Positions 1-7,561 of a stretch of 55,417 nt of DNA are shown here, one piece after another. The position numbers and the translations under genes were made by a program. The number at the start of each line of letters is the position of its first letter. The first letter of the stretch is position 1. This stretch comes from Rhodothermaceae bacterium (GTDB lineage: Bacteria > Bacteroidota > Rhodothermia > Rhodothermales > JAHQVL01), in contig JAHQVL010000074.1 in the NCBI GenBank assembly GCA_019634345.1, forward strand, positions 1-55,417, written 5' to 3'. The notes under the pieces were generated by a model. That model was given only the letters and a program-made list of their open reading frames with translations, made no database searches and was not told the DNA's origin.

Positions 1-1
1 A

Positions 2-292
2 TGTATAGAAGAGATCCCTGAGCTAGAGCTTATTGCCCCTGCTGATTTATCTATTCTGGCTTTTGCGCTGAGGCTAAATGGGAGTAGTCTCCAAGAGAGA
101 AATAGAAGAACGCGGGCATTGTTGCAAGCGATAAATAAAAAGAACCGGGTCCATCTTACCGGAACTACCGTTAAAGGTCTCTTTGTCATCCGAGTGGCGA
201 TAGGTGTGTTTCGAACGCATAAACGGCAGATTGAGGTGTTATTGGAAGACGTCAAAAGTGCCATTCATACCCTTCATGAAGAAGTGTTATGA
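2..292 (+). CDS. Pyridoxal-dependent decarboxylase, C-terminal end (partial)
   Basis: This frame is open from the window edge to a TGA at 290-292 and encodes the last 96 residues of a protein. The tail, with an L-T-G-T-T-V-x-G-x-F-V-I-R-V segment followed by F-R-T-H and a helix rich in V, L and E, matches the C-terminal small domain of group II (aromatic-L-amino-acid type) PLP decarboxylases. The catalytic lysine and cofactor site lie outside the window, so substrate cannot be judged. The gene converges on modB with only a few bases between the stops. The family call is a motif match by eye; the exact decarboxylase type is unknown. Confidence 0.7.
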   Translation, partial: CIEEIPELELIAPADLSILAFALRLNGSSLQERNRRTRALLQAINKKNRVHLTGTTVKGLFVIRVAIGVFRTHKRQIEVLLEDVKSAIHTLHEEVL

Positions 293-298
293 GTGGGT

Positions 299-1075
299 TT
301 ACGCATTCATGAGGTAGCGGACAAGCACAAGTACCAGGAATGAAGTGGTCATTAGAATAACAGAAAGTGCAATGGCTACATCCAGGTTCATTTCAAACCC
401 CAGGTAAATAGCGAGTGGCATGGTTTGAGTCCGTCCAGGGAAGTTGCCGGCAAAGATGATGGTAGCGCCAAATTCACCCAGTGCCCGAGCCCAGGTCAGC
501 ACTGCGCCTCCAATAAAAGCGGGTCTAGCAATGGGTAGTGCGACGAATCTCAACGTTTGCCATGTCGTTGCTCCGTCTAACAAGGCAGATTCAATCAACT
601 CATCACGCACTTTTGAAATACCTACGATAGCTGAGCGAATAAACAAAGGTGCTGCTACAAACACCTGGGCCATAACGACGGCTGCTTGAGTAAATGGAAT
701 CTGGAGGCCGAAATATTCTCCGATAAAACCGTTCCTCCCAAAGGCAATCAACAAAGCAACTCCAGCAACAGCAGGAGGGAGGACCATCGGCAAGTCGATT
801 AGGGTTTCGATGGTTCTTCGAAGAGGGAAATCACGCCGTGCGAGGACCAGTGCGAGCGGCGTACCAAGAATTACAGTAAGTGTAACAGTGATTAAGCTTG
901 TTTTTAGGCTTAATGCTATTGCGCGAGATGCAGTTGGGGTAGCAAGGTTGGCTACGATTTCGCCGGGCCGGCTTTGGAGAAGAATAGCTGCCAGTGGAAG
1001 GATCAAAAAAGTGAGCAACGGCAAGCTCATGAGCCACCAGGAAGGACCGATGCGAAGAGCTGTGCGGCGGGACAT
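299..1075 (-). CDS. modB: Molybdate ABC transporter permease ModB
   Basis: This is an inner-membrane permease of the tungstate/molybdate ABC importer family. It has about five to six hydrophobic segments and a classical EAA loop near the C-terminal half (E-S-A-L-L-D-G-A-T-T-W followed by L-P-I-A-R-P), then the A-R-A-L-G-E-F-G-A-T stretch typical of ModB. I place the start at the ATG at 1075, giving 258 residues. It lies two bases beyond the modA stop, so the two genes are almost certainly translated from one mRNA. A longer open frame to 1165 would add 30 residues inside modA and is less likely. No modC ATPase follows; the next gene is convergent. Confidence 0.9.
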   Translation of the reverse strand: MSRRTALRIGPSWWLMSLPLLTFLILPLAAILLQSRPGEIVANLATPTASRAIALSLKTSLITVTLTVILGTPLALVLARRDFPLRRTIETLIDLPMVLPPAVAGVALLIAFGRNGFIGEYFGLQIPFTQAAVVMAQVFVAAPLFIRSAIVGISKVRDELIESALLDGATTWQTLRFVALPIARPAFIGGAVLTWARALGEFGATIIFAGNFPGRTQTMPLAIYLGFEMNLDVAIALSVILMTTSFLVLVLVRYLMNA

Positions 1076-1076
1076 A

Positions 1077-1880
1077 TCAGGCAGGATCCTCGGAGATAAA
1101 GCCATGTTTTGCAAGAATGCGTTGGCCCTCGTGTGAGCGTACGTACACGGTAAATGCCTGGGCAATCTCTGGGTAGCTGCTATCGGATAGGGTCGCTATG
1201 GGGTATACCGTATTGAGGTTCAGCGGATCAGGAATGTTTACCGGAAGCACTGAAGGGTTACCTGTAAGGTCGCTGGTATAGACAATTCCTGCGTCAGCTT
1301 CTCCGAGCGATACCTTGGTAAGCACAGCTTGCACATTTTGCTCATATGAGGCGACATTCGCCAGTACATTTTCTTTATAAGAATCTTCAATCAACAGAGC
1401 AGCTCTATCAAGGAAGGAATGGGTATAGTGACCAATTGGCACTCCTATATCTGCTAGGACGATCAACAACCCTGGTTTGGCTAAATCCTCTATAGTATGT
1501 AGATTCGCGGGATTGCTGGGTGGAATTATGGCCGATAGCTTATTATGGGCAAAAGCATGAGGGGTACCCCCTTTGATTCGACCCGATTCAATTGCTGTCT
1601 GCATTTGCAGCCGATTCGCGCTTGCAAACACATCCGCGGGAGCTCCGAGCTTGATTTGTTGAGCCAACTGCTGCGAGCCCGCAAAATGAAGTATTACTTG
1701 AACACTGGGGTTGGTCGTTTCAAAGGCGTCAGCAATTTCTGTAAACGCATTCGTTAATGAAGCTGCAGCAAATACAGTCAGTTTAGCCTGATTATCAGGA
1801 GTGGGTGGAGTAGCGCTTTTGCGGAAATCACATCCTGCCAGCAGGCCACAAACGATAAGAATCCAGATGGAAGAGCGCAT
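1077..1880 (-). CDS. modA: Molybdate-binding lipoprotein ModA
   Basis: This is a periplasmic solute-binding protein for molybdate or tungstate. The start at 1880 is followed directly by a lipoprotein signal peptide ending in the lipobox L-L-A-G-C. The mature part opens with V-F-A-A-A-S-L-T-N-A-F and continues with F-A-G-S-Q-Q-L-A-Q-Q-I and G-A-P-A-D-V-F-A-S-A, the ligand-binding signatures of the ModA family. The frame is open 14 codons further to an ATG at 1922, but that would put a polar stretch ahead of the signal peptide. It is the first gene of a modA-modB pair; molybdate supply implies molybdopterin enzymes elsewhere in the genome. Confidence 0.92.
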   Translation of the reverse strand: MRSSIWILIVCGLLAGCDFRKSATPPTPDNQAKLTVFAAASLTNAFTEIADAFETTNPSVQVILHFAGSQQLAQQIKLGAPADVFASANRLQMQTAIESGRIKGGTPHAFAHNKLSAIIPPSNPANLHTIEDLAKPGLLIVLADIGVPIGHYTHSFLDRAALLIEDSYKENVLANVASYEQNVQAVLTKVSLGEADAGIVYTSDLTGNPSVLPVNIPDPLNLNTVYPIATLSDSSYPEIAQAFTVYVRSHEGQRILAKHGFISEDPA

Positions 1881-2027
1881 AGAAGTATATTCAGAGCCTG
1901 AGTAAGCCGAATCTACGCCCATTACCTCTAAGAATCAAACTGGTTTCGGTGGTTAGTCTTCATCTCCCATTGTATCTTTTGCGGTGTAATTTGCGATGTT
2001 TGAGTACCAATAACGTTTTCCTAAATT

Positions 2028-2174
2028 ATGGACCCCGATTCTCTTCAAGAAGTAGCGTCTAAAGTACAACAAATGGGAGCAGTCTGCGCATTGCTTGGAG
2101 GCTTACCCTTTTCAGCTGCTATTTCGCTATTGGCGAGTGGGGCAGTCAGAATCATTTTCATATTTGTCAATTAG
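2028..2174 (+). CDS. Short hydrophobic ORF upstream of adenosine deaminase, possibly a gene remnant
   Basis: This ATG-initiated frame codes for 48 residues. It has a polar amphipathic start (residues 1-16, D, E, Q and K rich) followed by a mostly hydrophobic run with G-G-L and A-A-I-S-L-L-A-S-G, and ends in I-I-F-I-F-V-N. It looks like the beginning of a multi-span membrane protein that has been cut short, or a small membrane peptide. Its TAG ends four bases before the adenosine deaminase ATG, so translation could be coupled. I do not recognise the family. Composition and position suggest it is coding, but a chance frame is possible. Confidence 0.4.
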   Translation: MDPDSLQEVASKVQQMGAVCALLGGLPFSAAISLLASGAVRIIFIFVN

Positions 2175-2178
2175 TCTG

Positions 2179-3213
2179 ATGAGAGATCGCATCTATACGA
2201 ATACTGAAGTTTCGGATTATCTTGCAGAGCGGTTGAGGGCTATGCCAAAAATCGAATTGCACGTTCACTTGGAAGGGGCTACAGATGCAGAAACAGTCTG
2301 GGCAATGGCAAAGAAAAATAACGTCTCTTTGCCAGCAACCAGCCTGGATGAGTGGAAAGCAATGTATGCATTTCGAGACTTTAATCACTTTGTTGAAATT
2401 TACATCCAGGCAGCAGAGTGTATGAAAACCCCAGAAGATTTTACCTTCATGACGGAGCGTTTTTTGAAGCACCAATCCTCTCAGAATGTGCGGTATTGCG
2501 AAGTTTTTTTAAGCGCTTCTTTGTTGATCCAAAAATTTCCTTTTGATGAAATTATCGATGCGCTTCAGGAAGGGGCTGAGAGGGGAGAGAAAGAGACCGG
2601 GGTACAAATCCGATTCATCCCTGATATCGCAAGGCATGTTCCTGAGACAAGCCAGGGCGTTCTAGACTTTGTTCTTGCAGGTCAAAAGAAAGGACTGTTT
2701 TTAGGATTGGGCTTAGGCGGGCCGGAAGTAGGTTTTCCACCCGAGTTATTCACTGAAGTGTATGAGGAAGCACGGAAGAGTGGTTTGAGAGTAGTTGCTC
2801 ATGCAGGAGAAACTGTAGGGCCAGAAAGTGTGTGGGGAGCTATACATGCCTTAAAGTCAGAGCGTATTGGACATGGCGTCAGATCAGTGGAGGATCCTGA
2901 ACTGATGGATTATTTGGCCGAGGTCCAGATTCCTTTGGAAGTGAACCCAGTGAGTAACTATCGTCTTAAAGTAGTGCCTTTGGATCAACCTCATCCAATC
3001 CGTGAACTGGTAGATCATGGAGTGTTTGTAACTGTAAATAGCGATGATCCACCCATGTTCTCTACCGATCTTAACAGAGAATATCTTTTGCTGGCACAAC
3101 AAGGGTTTACCTGGGAGGAGTTGTGGCAACTCAATAAGAACGCCATAGAAGCGAGCTTTCTAGGCGAAGAAGAAAAACAAGCCTATCGATCTGAATGGAA
3201 TCAATCGTATTAA
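2179..3213 (+). CDS. add: Adenosine deaminase
   Basis: This is a purine-salvage enzyme of the metal-dependent amidohydrolase superfamily that converts adenosine to inosine and ammonia. With the ATG at 2179 it has 344 residues, the normal family length. Visible signatures are the metal-binding H-V-H-L-E-G (residues 28-33), the H-A-G-E motif with catalytic Glu, I-G-H-G-V, and a final metal-binding/active-site stretch V-N-S-D-D-P-P-M-F. An upstream in-frame ATG at 2095 would add 28 residues with no counterpart in the family and would overlap the short ORF before it. The gene is followed after three bases by the SseB-like gene. Some homologs act on adenine or other nucleosides, so substrate is inferred. 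Confidence 0.88.
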   Translation: MRDRIYTNTEVSDYLAERLRAMPKIELHVHLEGATDAETVWAMAKKNNVSLPATSLDEWKAMYAFRDFNHFVEIYIQAAECMKTPEDFTFMTERFLKHQSSQNVRYCEVFLSASLLIQKFPFDEIIDALQEGAERGEKETGVQIRFIPDIARHVPETSQGVLDFVLAGQKKGLFLGLGLGGPEVGFPPELFTEVYEEARKSGLRVVAHAGETVGPESVWGAIHALKSERIGHGVRSVEDPELMDYLAEVQIPLEVNPVSNYRLKVVPLDQPHPIRELVDHGVFVTVNSDDPPMFSTDLNREYLLLAQQGFTWEELWQLNKNAIEASFLGEEEKQAYRSEWNQSY

Positions 3214-3216
3214 ATT

Positions 3217-3975
3217 ATGCCAGACACAGTCCCTACAGAGTTAGATAAAGCCTTGATGCTCGTTCAGGAAAATCCCGACGAGGTCCATGTATTTTACAAC
3301 ACCTTTCTAAATAGTGTGCTATATCTGCCTACTCATGATGCACCTGAATCTAATAGAGAAGGAGTAGCTTCTTCCGGGAAAGAATTACGGCCTATTTTCA
3401 CCCAGAGTGGCGATACCATTTTTCTAATGCTATTTGACTCCTTAGACCGATTAAGCGCCTGGGCGGAGAAAGATATGGGGTATGTGGGACTAGAAGGGCA
3501 TGCATTATTGGACATAATGGATCCAAAATTTCATTGGTATTTGAACTATGGGACTGAATACGGACATGAATTTGGGTCAGATGAGATTCGATGGTTAAAA
3601 TCAGCTGTACAGCGTGCTGCTACCCATAAGACCCATACGCTGGAAGAGGATACAGAAGTCTTAACGGGTAAACCTAAAGAAGTGCCTGACGGCTTGATTG
3701 AAGCGCTAGAACAAGTTGCTGAACACTATGCGGCAATCGAATTGGCTTCTCTAGGACAGATGTTTATCGTTGGGAAAATGAATCATCCTGAACTTGCCCT
3801 TGCAATCAGGTATGATGAGATTACAGATGAGATGCGTGAGAAGATATTATCTGACTTTACCACTGCTGCTCGCAGCATTATTGATGACGCTGAGGAGTTC
3901 TGGATATTAAGTTCTGGTGAGTCCAGTCATGCAGACAGTTTGTTAAACGGTGTCGCGCCTTTTTATAAACGATAG
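3217..3975 (+). CDS. SseB-like family protein
   Basis: This 252-residue soluble protein has an N-terminal half resembling the SseB N-terminal domain: an early L-Y-L-P-x-H strand, a region with I-F-L-M-L-F-D-S-L-D-R-L-S-A-W-A, and a G-H-A-L-L-D-I-M segment followed by L-N-Y-G-T-E-Y-G-H-E-F. The C-terminal half (about 145-252) is a separate alpha/beta region that fits the SseB C-terminal domain. The name comes from a serine-sensitivity phenotype in E. coli; the molecular function is unknown. It starts three bases after the adenosine deaminase stop, so the two are probably co-transcribed. No signal peptide is visible. Confidence 0.7.
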   Translation: MPDTVPTELDKALMLVQENPDEVHVFYNTFLNSVLYLPTHDAPESNREGVASSGKELRPIFTQSGDTIFLMLFDSLDRLSAWAEKDMGYVGLEGHALLDIMDPKFHWYLNYGTEYGHEFGSDEIRWLKSAVQRAATHKTHTLEEDTEVLTGKPKEVPDGLIEALEQVAEHYAAIELASLGQMFIVGKMNHPELALAIRYDEITDEMREKILSDFTTAARSIIDDAEEFWILSSGESSHADSLLNGVAPFYKR

Positions 3976-4020
3976 GGTGAAATTCTCTTTCATGCATCAC
4001 GAAATCAACTTCTACATTGG

Positions 4021-4167
4021 TAGTAGGCCGTCACGCTTCCTATTGGTCCTATATCACAAGTGATCATGGACCGTCACACTTCCTATTGGTCCTATATCAC
4101 ACGTGATCATGGACCGTCACACTTCCTATTGGTCTTACTTCACAAGTGATTATAGAGCGTCACACCA
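4021..4167 (+). repeat. 43-bp tandem direct repeat with internal dyads
   Basis: Three full copies and a short fourth of an exact 43-bp period lie here; the CCGTCAC-type landmark recurs at 4028, 4071, 4114 and (as GCGTCAC) 4157. Each full unit contains ATCAC-NN-GTGAT (TTCAC in the third), flanked in the first two units by GGTCC and GGACC, giving an imperfect dyad of about 28 bases. Adjacent units differ by a few substitutions only. The array fills the gap between the SseB-like gene and the HAD gene. It could be a stacked operator, a repeated RNA hairpin or a neutral minisatellite; nothing in the sequence decides this. Confidence 0.9.
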
Positions 4168-4239
4168 AATAGTCCACAACTTCCAGTACGCATCTGAGTA
4201 CAAAGCGGGATTATTTTTTTAATACTTTCTTGAGGTTGG

Positions 4240-4938
4240 ATGTCTTCACGATTTGAGTTGATCGCGTTTGATGCGGATGATACGCTTTGGCATAATGAAA
4301 TCGTTTTTCAGTCAACGCATAAACGTTTCGTTTCCTTGCTTGAAAAATATCACGAGCCTGAATGGATATTAGAGCGGTTATTTGCGACAGAAATTCAAAA
4401 TTTGAAGCATTTCGGGTACGGGATAAAAGGGTTTACATTGTCGATGATTGAAACGGCGGTTGAGTTAACAGAGGGCCGTGTTTCTGGGAAGGAGATTCAA
4501 TATATCGTTGAAATGGGCCGTGATATGCTGGCGCATCCCGTGGAGTTACTCGAAGGAGCTAAAGAAGTAGTTGAAGAAATAGCGGGCTCCCATCCGATTA
4601 TGCTGTTAACGAAAGGTGACTTGTTAGATCAGGAGACAAAACTTGCTCGTTCTGGCCTGGGAGACTTGTTTTCTGATATAGAAATCGTGTCAGAGAAAAA
4701 TGTGGATACCTATGCTGCAGTGCTTGAGCGTCAGAAGGTCCATCCTGAAAAGTTCTTAATGGTTGGTAATTCAATTAAATCAGATATCATCCCTGTTCTG
4801 GAAGCCGGTGGGGAAGCTGTCTATATCCCTTATAAGACCACCTGGGCGCACGAGCAAGTCCCTGAAAAGGAAGTGAAACAGCATCAGTTTACCCGTTTGG
4901 GAAGCATTCAGGAATTACCGCCCTGGCTAGGAGGATGA
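4240..4938 (+). CDS. HAD-superfamily hydrolase (phosphatase-like)
   Basis: This 232-residue haloacid dehalogenase-type phosphohydrolase carries motif I F-D-A-D-D-T-L-W (nucleophile D11, acid/base D13), motif II in the I-M-L-L-T-K-G-D strand, a lysine region before K-F-L-M-V-G-N-S, and motif IV as I-K-S-D-I-I-P-V-L-E-A-G. The insertion between motifs I and II is a helical cap of the C1 type seen in phosphoglycolate-phosphatase and nucleotidase-like members. The substrate cannot be told. It is followed after one base by a methyltransferase, and its 3' end contains that gene's ribosome binding site. The 43-bp repeat array lies directly upstream. Confidence 0.85.
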   Translation: MSSRFELIAFDADDTLWHNEIVFQSTHKRFVSLLEKYHEPEWILERLFATEIQNLKHFGYGIKGFTLSMIETAVELTEGRVSGKEIQYIVEMGRDMLAHPVELLEGAKEVVEEIAGSHPIMLLTKGDLLDQETKLARSGLGDLFSDIEIVSEKNVDTYAAVLERQKVHPEKFLMVGNSIKSDIIPVLEAGGEAVYIPYKTTWAHEQVPEKEVKQHQFTRLGSIQELPPWLGG

Positions 4939-4939
4939 C

Positions 4940-5557
4940 ATGCAAGAATCATTTGAACATATCGAAAAACAGACCCTCGATGTGTACAGAAGAAATGCCG
5001 CCGCATTTGATCAGCAACGTCATAAAGGGCTGCACGAACGGGGGTGGCTAGAGCGATTCGCTGCCCTTCTACCACCAGGAGGATCGGTGTTGGATGTGGG
5101 CTGCGGTGCTGGTGAGCCCATTGCGCAGTATTTCATCGACGAAGGTTTTCAGGTTACAGGTATTGATTTTTCCGAGCCAATGATTGAATTGGCCGAGGCG
5201 AGGTATCCTGAAAATGATTGGATTTGTTGCGACATGCGAGCGTTTGATTTTGAAAGCAGGTTTGATGGAATTATTGCGTGGAATAGCTTCTTTCACCTCA
5301 CGCAGAATGATCAGCGTAGCGTTCTCAAGCGTTTTGTACAGCACTTGGCTGCTGGGGGGGTATTGATGATCACGGTAGGGCCGGAAGCCGGGGAAGTCTT
5401 GGGGCACGTCAATGGCGAAAAAGTGTATCATGCAAGCCTGTCGCCTGAAGAATACACGGCTATCTTGAAGCAATCAGGTTTGGATGTGGTAGAGTTTGTC
5501 TTTGAAGATGAAACCTGTGATTTTCAGACGGTATTGTTGGCTAAACGGAGTACCTGA
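4940..5557 (+). CDS. Class I SAM-dependent methyltransferase
   Basis: This 205-residue protein has the Rossmann-fold glycine motif V-L-D-V-G-C-G-A-G (residues 50-58), an acidic end of strand two in V-T-G-I-D-F-S-E-P-M, and an I-I-A-W-N-S-F-F-H-L motif IV region, as in the Methyltransf_25/11 group. The methyl acceptor is unknown. The start is unusually clear: a perfect AGGAGG at 4929-4934 lies five bases before the ATG, inside the end of the HAD gene, and only one base separates the two reading frames. Such a strong Shine-Dalgarno is uncommon in Bacteroidota-type genomes. The two genes probably form a small operon. Confidence 0.85.
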   Translation: MQESFEHIEKQTLDVYRRNAAAFDQQRHKGLHERGWLERFAALLPPGGSVLDVGCGAGEPIAQYFIDEGFQVTGIDFSEPMIELAEARYPENDWICCDMRAFDFESRFDGIIAWNSFFHLTQNDQRSVLKRFVQHLAAGGVLMITVGPEAGEVLGHVNGEKVYHASLSPEEYTAILKQSGLDVVEFVFEDETCDFQTVLLAKRST

Positions 5558-5661
5558 AGCCTGGTATTTACAAAATCTGTAAGTGAAGTGTAACCTATTT
5601 GTAGCTAGGTACGTCTTGATAAACAGCTACCTATATATAAATTACTGCACTTTACAAAGCC

Positions 5662-7110
5662 ATGCTTACTCACGACATTCGATCATCTGACGACATCCGC
5701 ACTTCTGAAGACATCCGCTCATTTGCCGATATCCGCTCAAACGAGGACATCCGATCCTATAGTGATATCCGTTCAAACGAGGATATTCGTTATTCAGGTG
5801 ATATCCGCTACAACGGCGACATTCGTTTTGCGAGCGACATTCGCTCAAGAGGTGATATTCGCTTCTCCGGAGATATTCGTTCAAAGAGTGACATTCGTAA
5901 CATGAGCGACATTCGCAACGTGGGTGACATTCGTTCGAAAAGCGATATCCGATCCAACATAGATATTCGATCCGTTCACGATATCCGCTCATCCCTGTAT
6001 GCAATGATGGTTGCGTGTTTGCTCGCTATTGTATTCGTTCCCAGTGCCTCTGCATTGAGTTTAACTGAGGACCCCTCTTCGGTGAAAGACGGAGAATTGA
6101 TGATGGAAGAGACCTATCAGGTAAGTGCCGGAGAAAACCTGGTCGTATCGGTTTTTGATGCTGATGTAGAAATTGAAACCAGCGAGGGATCAGAAGCCGT
6201 AGTGGAGGTTTATTTAGATGGGCGGAATATGAACAAGGCCAAGGAATTTTTCGAAGATCAAAACTTCGAAATTACTCGAGAAGGCATTAACGTCTATATT
6301 AAAACCTATCCCAGGAGGAAAAACTACAACTGGGACCAGACTGGAGGCGCTAACATCCTTGTTAAGGTGCTGATTCCAGCTGAGTTTAATGTGAACGTTA
6401 AAACCGATGATGGTGATATTTTTGTAGATGATATAGAGGGTGAAGTTCTAATCGCTACTTCTGATGGCGATATTTCTACTGGAGAAATGGTAGGCCCAGA
6501 AATCAATATTCGCACGTCGGACGGGGACATCAACTCAGAAAACCTAGATGCTACCGGTGTGACAATTATTACATCCGATGGCGACATCACCGTGGACAAT
6601 ATAGTTTCTGATGAGCTAACTGTTCGCACATCAGACGGCGATATATCTGCAAAATATCTTTCTGGTGTTACTTCTATCTCTACTTCTGATGGAGACATTG
6701 ACCTGCGATCTGTTGAGGGAGAGGACATCAAAGTACGTACGTCCGATGGCGAAATTCGAGTAGATGAAGTAAACGCTAATTCATCTATGTTCACTACGTC
6801 CGATGGAAATATTCGACTAAATGACGTATCAGGCGAGTTGACCGCAAAGACGTCTGATGGTAATCTGAATATAAGCCTTGCCAACGCTACAGATATCAAT
6901 CTGCGAGCCGGAGATGGCGACGTGTTCATAACCGCTCCTCGGGATTACTCTGCAGAGCTATATCTGAGAGGAGAGCGTGTTGAGATGTCTTCTCGCTTTC
7001 GATTTAATGGGACATTGAAGAAAAATCAGGCGAATGGCGAAATTAATGGAGGGGAATATTCACTAGAAGCAAGATCTAGTGGTGGTAGAGTTGTTTTGGA
7101 TGGAAATTAG
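5662..7110 (+). CDS. DIR-hexapeptide-repeat protein with C-terminal DUF4097-like TSDGD beta-helix
   Basis: This 482-residue protein has three parts. Residues 5-112 are 18 uninterrupted hexapeptides, each beginning D-I-R, with S, T, Y, F or N in position four. Residues 113-133 are a hydrophobic stretch ending S-A-S-A that looks like a signal peptide or signal anchor. From about 150 on is a DUF4097-type adhesin-like beta-helix with nine T-S-D-G-[DEN]-type turns between residues 270 and 415. An in-frame TAA lies 24 bases before the ATG at 5662, so that ATG is the earliest possible start and takes in the entire array. A start at 6004 or 6007, just before the hydrophobic stretch, would give an ordinary secreted protein. 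The beta-helix should lie outside the cytoplasm; the location of the D-I-R part depends on which start is used. Confidence 0.8.
   Translation: MLTHDIRSSDDIRTSEDIRSFADIRSNEDIRSYSDIRSNEDIRYSGDIRYNGDIRFASDIRSRGDIRFSGDIRSKSDIRNMSDIRNVGDIRSKSDIRSNIDIRSVHDIRSSLYAMMVACLLAIVFVPSASALSLTEDPSSVKDGELMMEETYQVSAGENLVVSVFDADVEIETSEGSEAVVEVYLDGRNMNKAKEFFEDQNFEITREGINVYIKTYPRRKNYNWDQTGGANILVKVLIPAEFNVNVKTDDGDIFVDDIEGEVLIATSDGDISTGEMVGPEINIRTSDGDINSENLDATGVTIITSDGDITVDNIVSDELTVRTSDGDISAKYLSGVTSISTSDGDIDLRSVEGEDIKVRTSDGEIRVDEVNANSSMFTTSDGNIRLNDVSGELTAKTSDGNLNISLANATDINLRAGDGDVFITAPRDYSAELYLRGERVEMSSRFRFNGTLKKNQANGEINGGEYSLEARSSGGRVVLDGN
5674..5997 (+). repeat. 18 x 18-bp coding repeat (D-I-R hexapeptides)
   Basis: Eighteen contiguous 18-bp units start with GAY-ATY-CGH. 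The Asp codon is GAC nine times and GAT nine times, Ile is ATT ten times and ATC eight times, and Arg is CGC, CGT or CGA (8, 6 and 4 times), yet D-I-R is never broken. Position four is Ser in 11 of 18 units. Mutations are therefore confined to synonymous sites in the core and to the last two codons of each unit. That is the mark of an old, protein-level repeat, not a recent DNA slippage tract. There are no spacers, which excludes CRISPR. Confidence 0.95.
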
Positions 7111-7270
7111 TAGCCTTGGGATAAGTTATTCATCTGTAGTGGGATTTGGGTTTGAAGAATGGGTACATCTCTTGCTCTGATGTGAGTATGTATCTTGATC
7201 TTTAACCTGAAATACGAGCAAATCAGTTTGAATGCGACGCGTTCTCTGGTTGTGAAGGGCAACGAATTCG

Positions 7271-7558
7271 ATGAATACAACGGAAGCATTTTATCTATTT
7301 GCTGAAGAAATAGTCGATAGCTTGAAGACTGTGCCTTTTAAAGAGTTGAATAGCTATGAAGGCCGGGAATATACGTGGAAGAAAGGCCGTAGAGAAGGTT
7401 CTCTTTCCATTACTATCGAAATAATTTCCCCCGAATACAAACGTGTGACTATCGATGGTAGCTTGCCGGGACGCATCTTTAGATCTCAGGGGCATCCATT
7501 TAGAAAAAGATTTCGCGCTTACGAAAATGGTGTACGCGTGCCAGAGGCACAAGAATAG
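7271..7558 (+). CDS. Small hypothetical protein (95 aa)
   Basis: I do not recognise this gene. It encodes a 95-residue soluble protein with an acidic N-terminal helix (residues 4-20) and a basic, strand-rich middle and C-terminus, including a W-K-K-G-R-R-E-G turn and I-T-I-E-I-I-S-P-E-Y-K-R-V-T-I-D-G strands. No signal peptide, membrane segment or cysteine is present. The amino-acid composition and the ATG position look genuine, and no better frame exists on either strand. It stands alone between the beta-helix gene and a convergent DinB-like gene. Confidence 0.6.
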   Translation: MNTTEAFYLFAEEIVDSLKTVPFKELNSYEGREYTWKKGRREGSLSITIEIISPEYKRVTIDGSLPGRIFRSQGHPFRKRFRAYENGVRVPEAQE

Positions 7559-7561
7559 GCA

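Noticed and set aside
4021..4167. Possible CRISPR array at the 43-bp repeats
   Set aside because: There is no unique spacer sequence between units; the whole 43 bases repeat.
5674..5997. Possible CRISPR or iteron array
   Set aside because: Units are contiguous with no spacers, and variation follows codon positions of a long reading frame. No replication genes or AT-rich origin features are nearby.
5666..6004. Open minus-strand frame across the D-I-R array, rich in Cys and Tyr
   Set aside because: It stays open only because the 18-bp units repeat; wobble variation is synonymous on the plus strand, not on this one.
6324..6929. 201-codon minus-strand frame within the beta-helix gene
   Set aside because: Its repeated S-P-S-D-V pattern is the antisense reading of the T-S-D-G-D turns.
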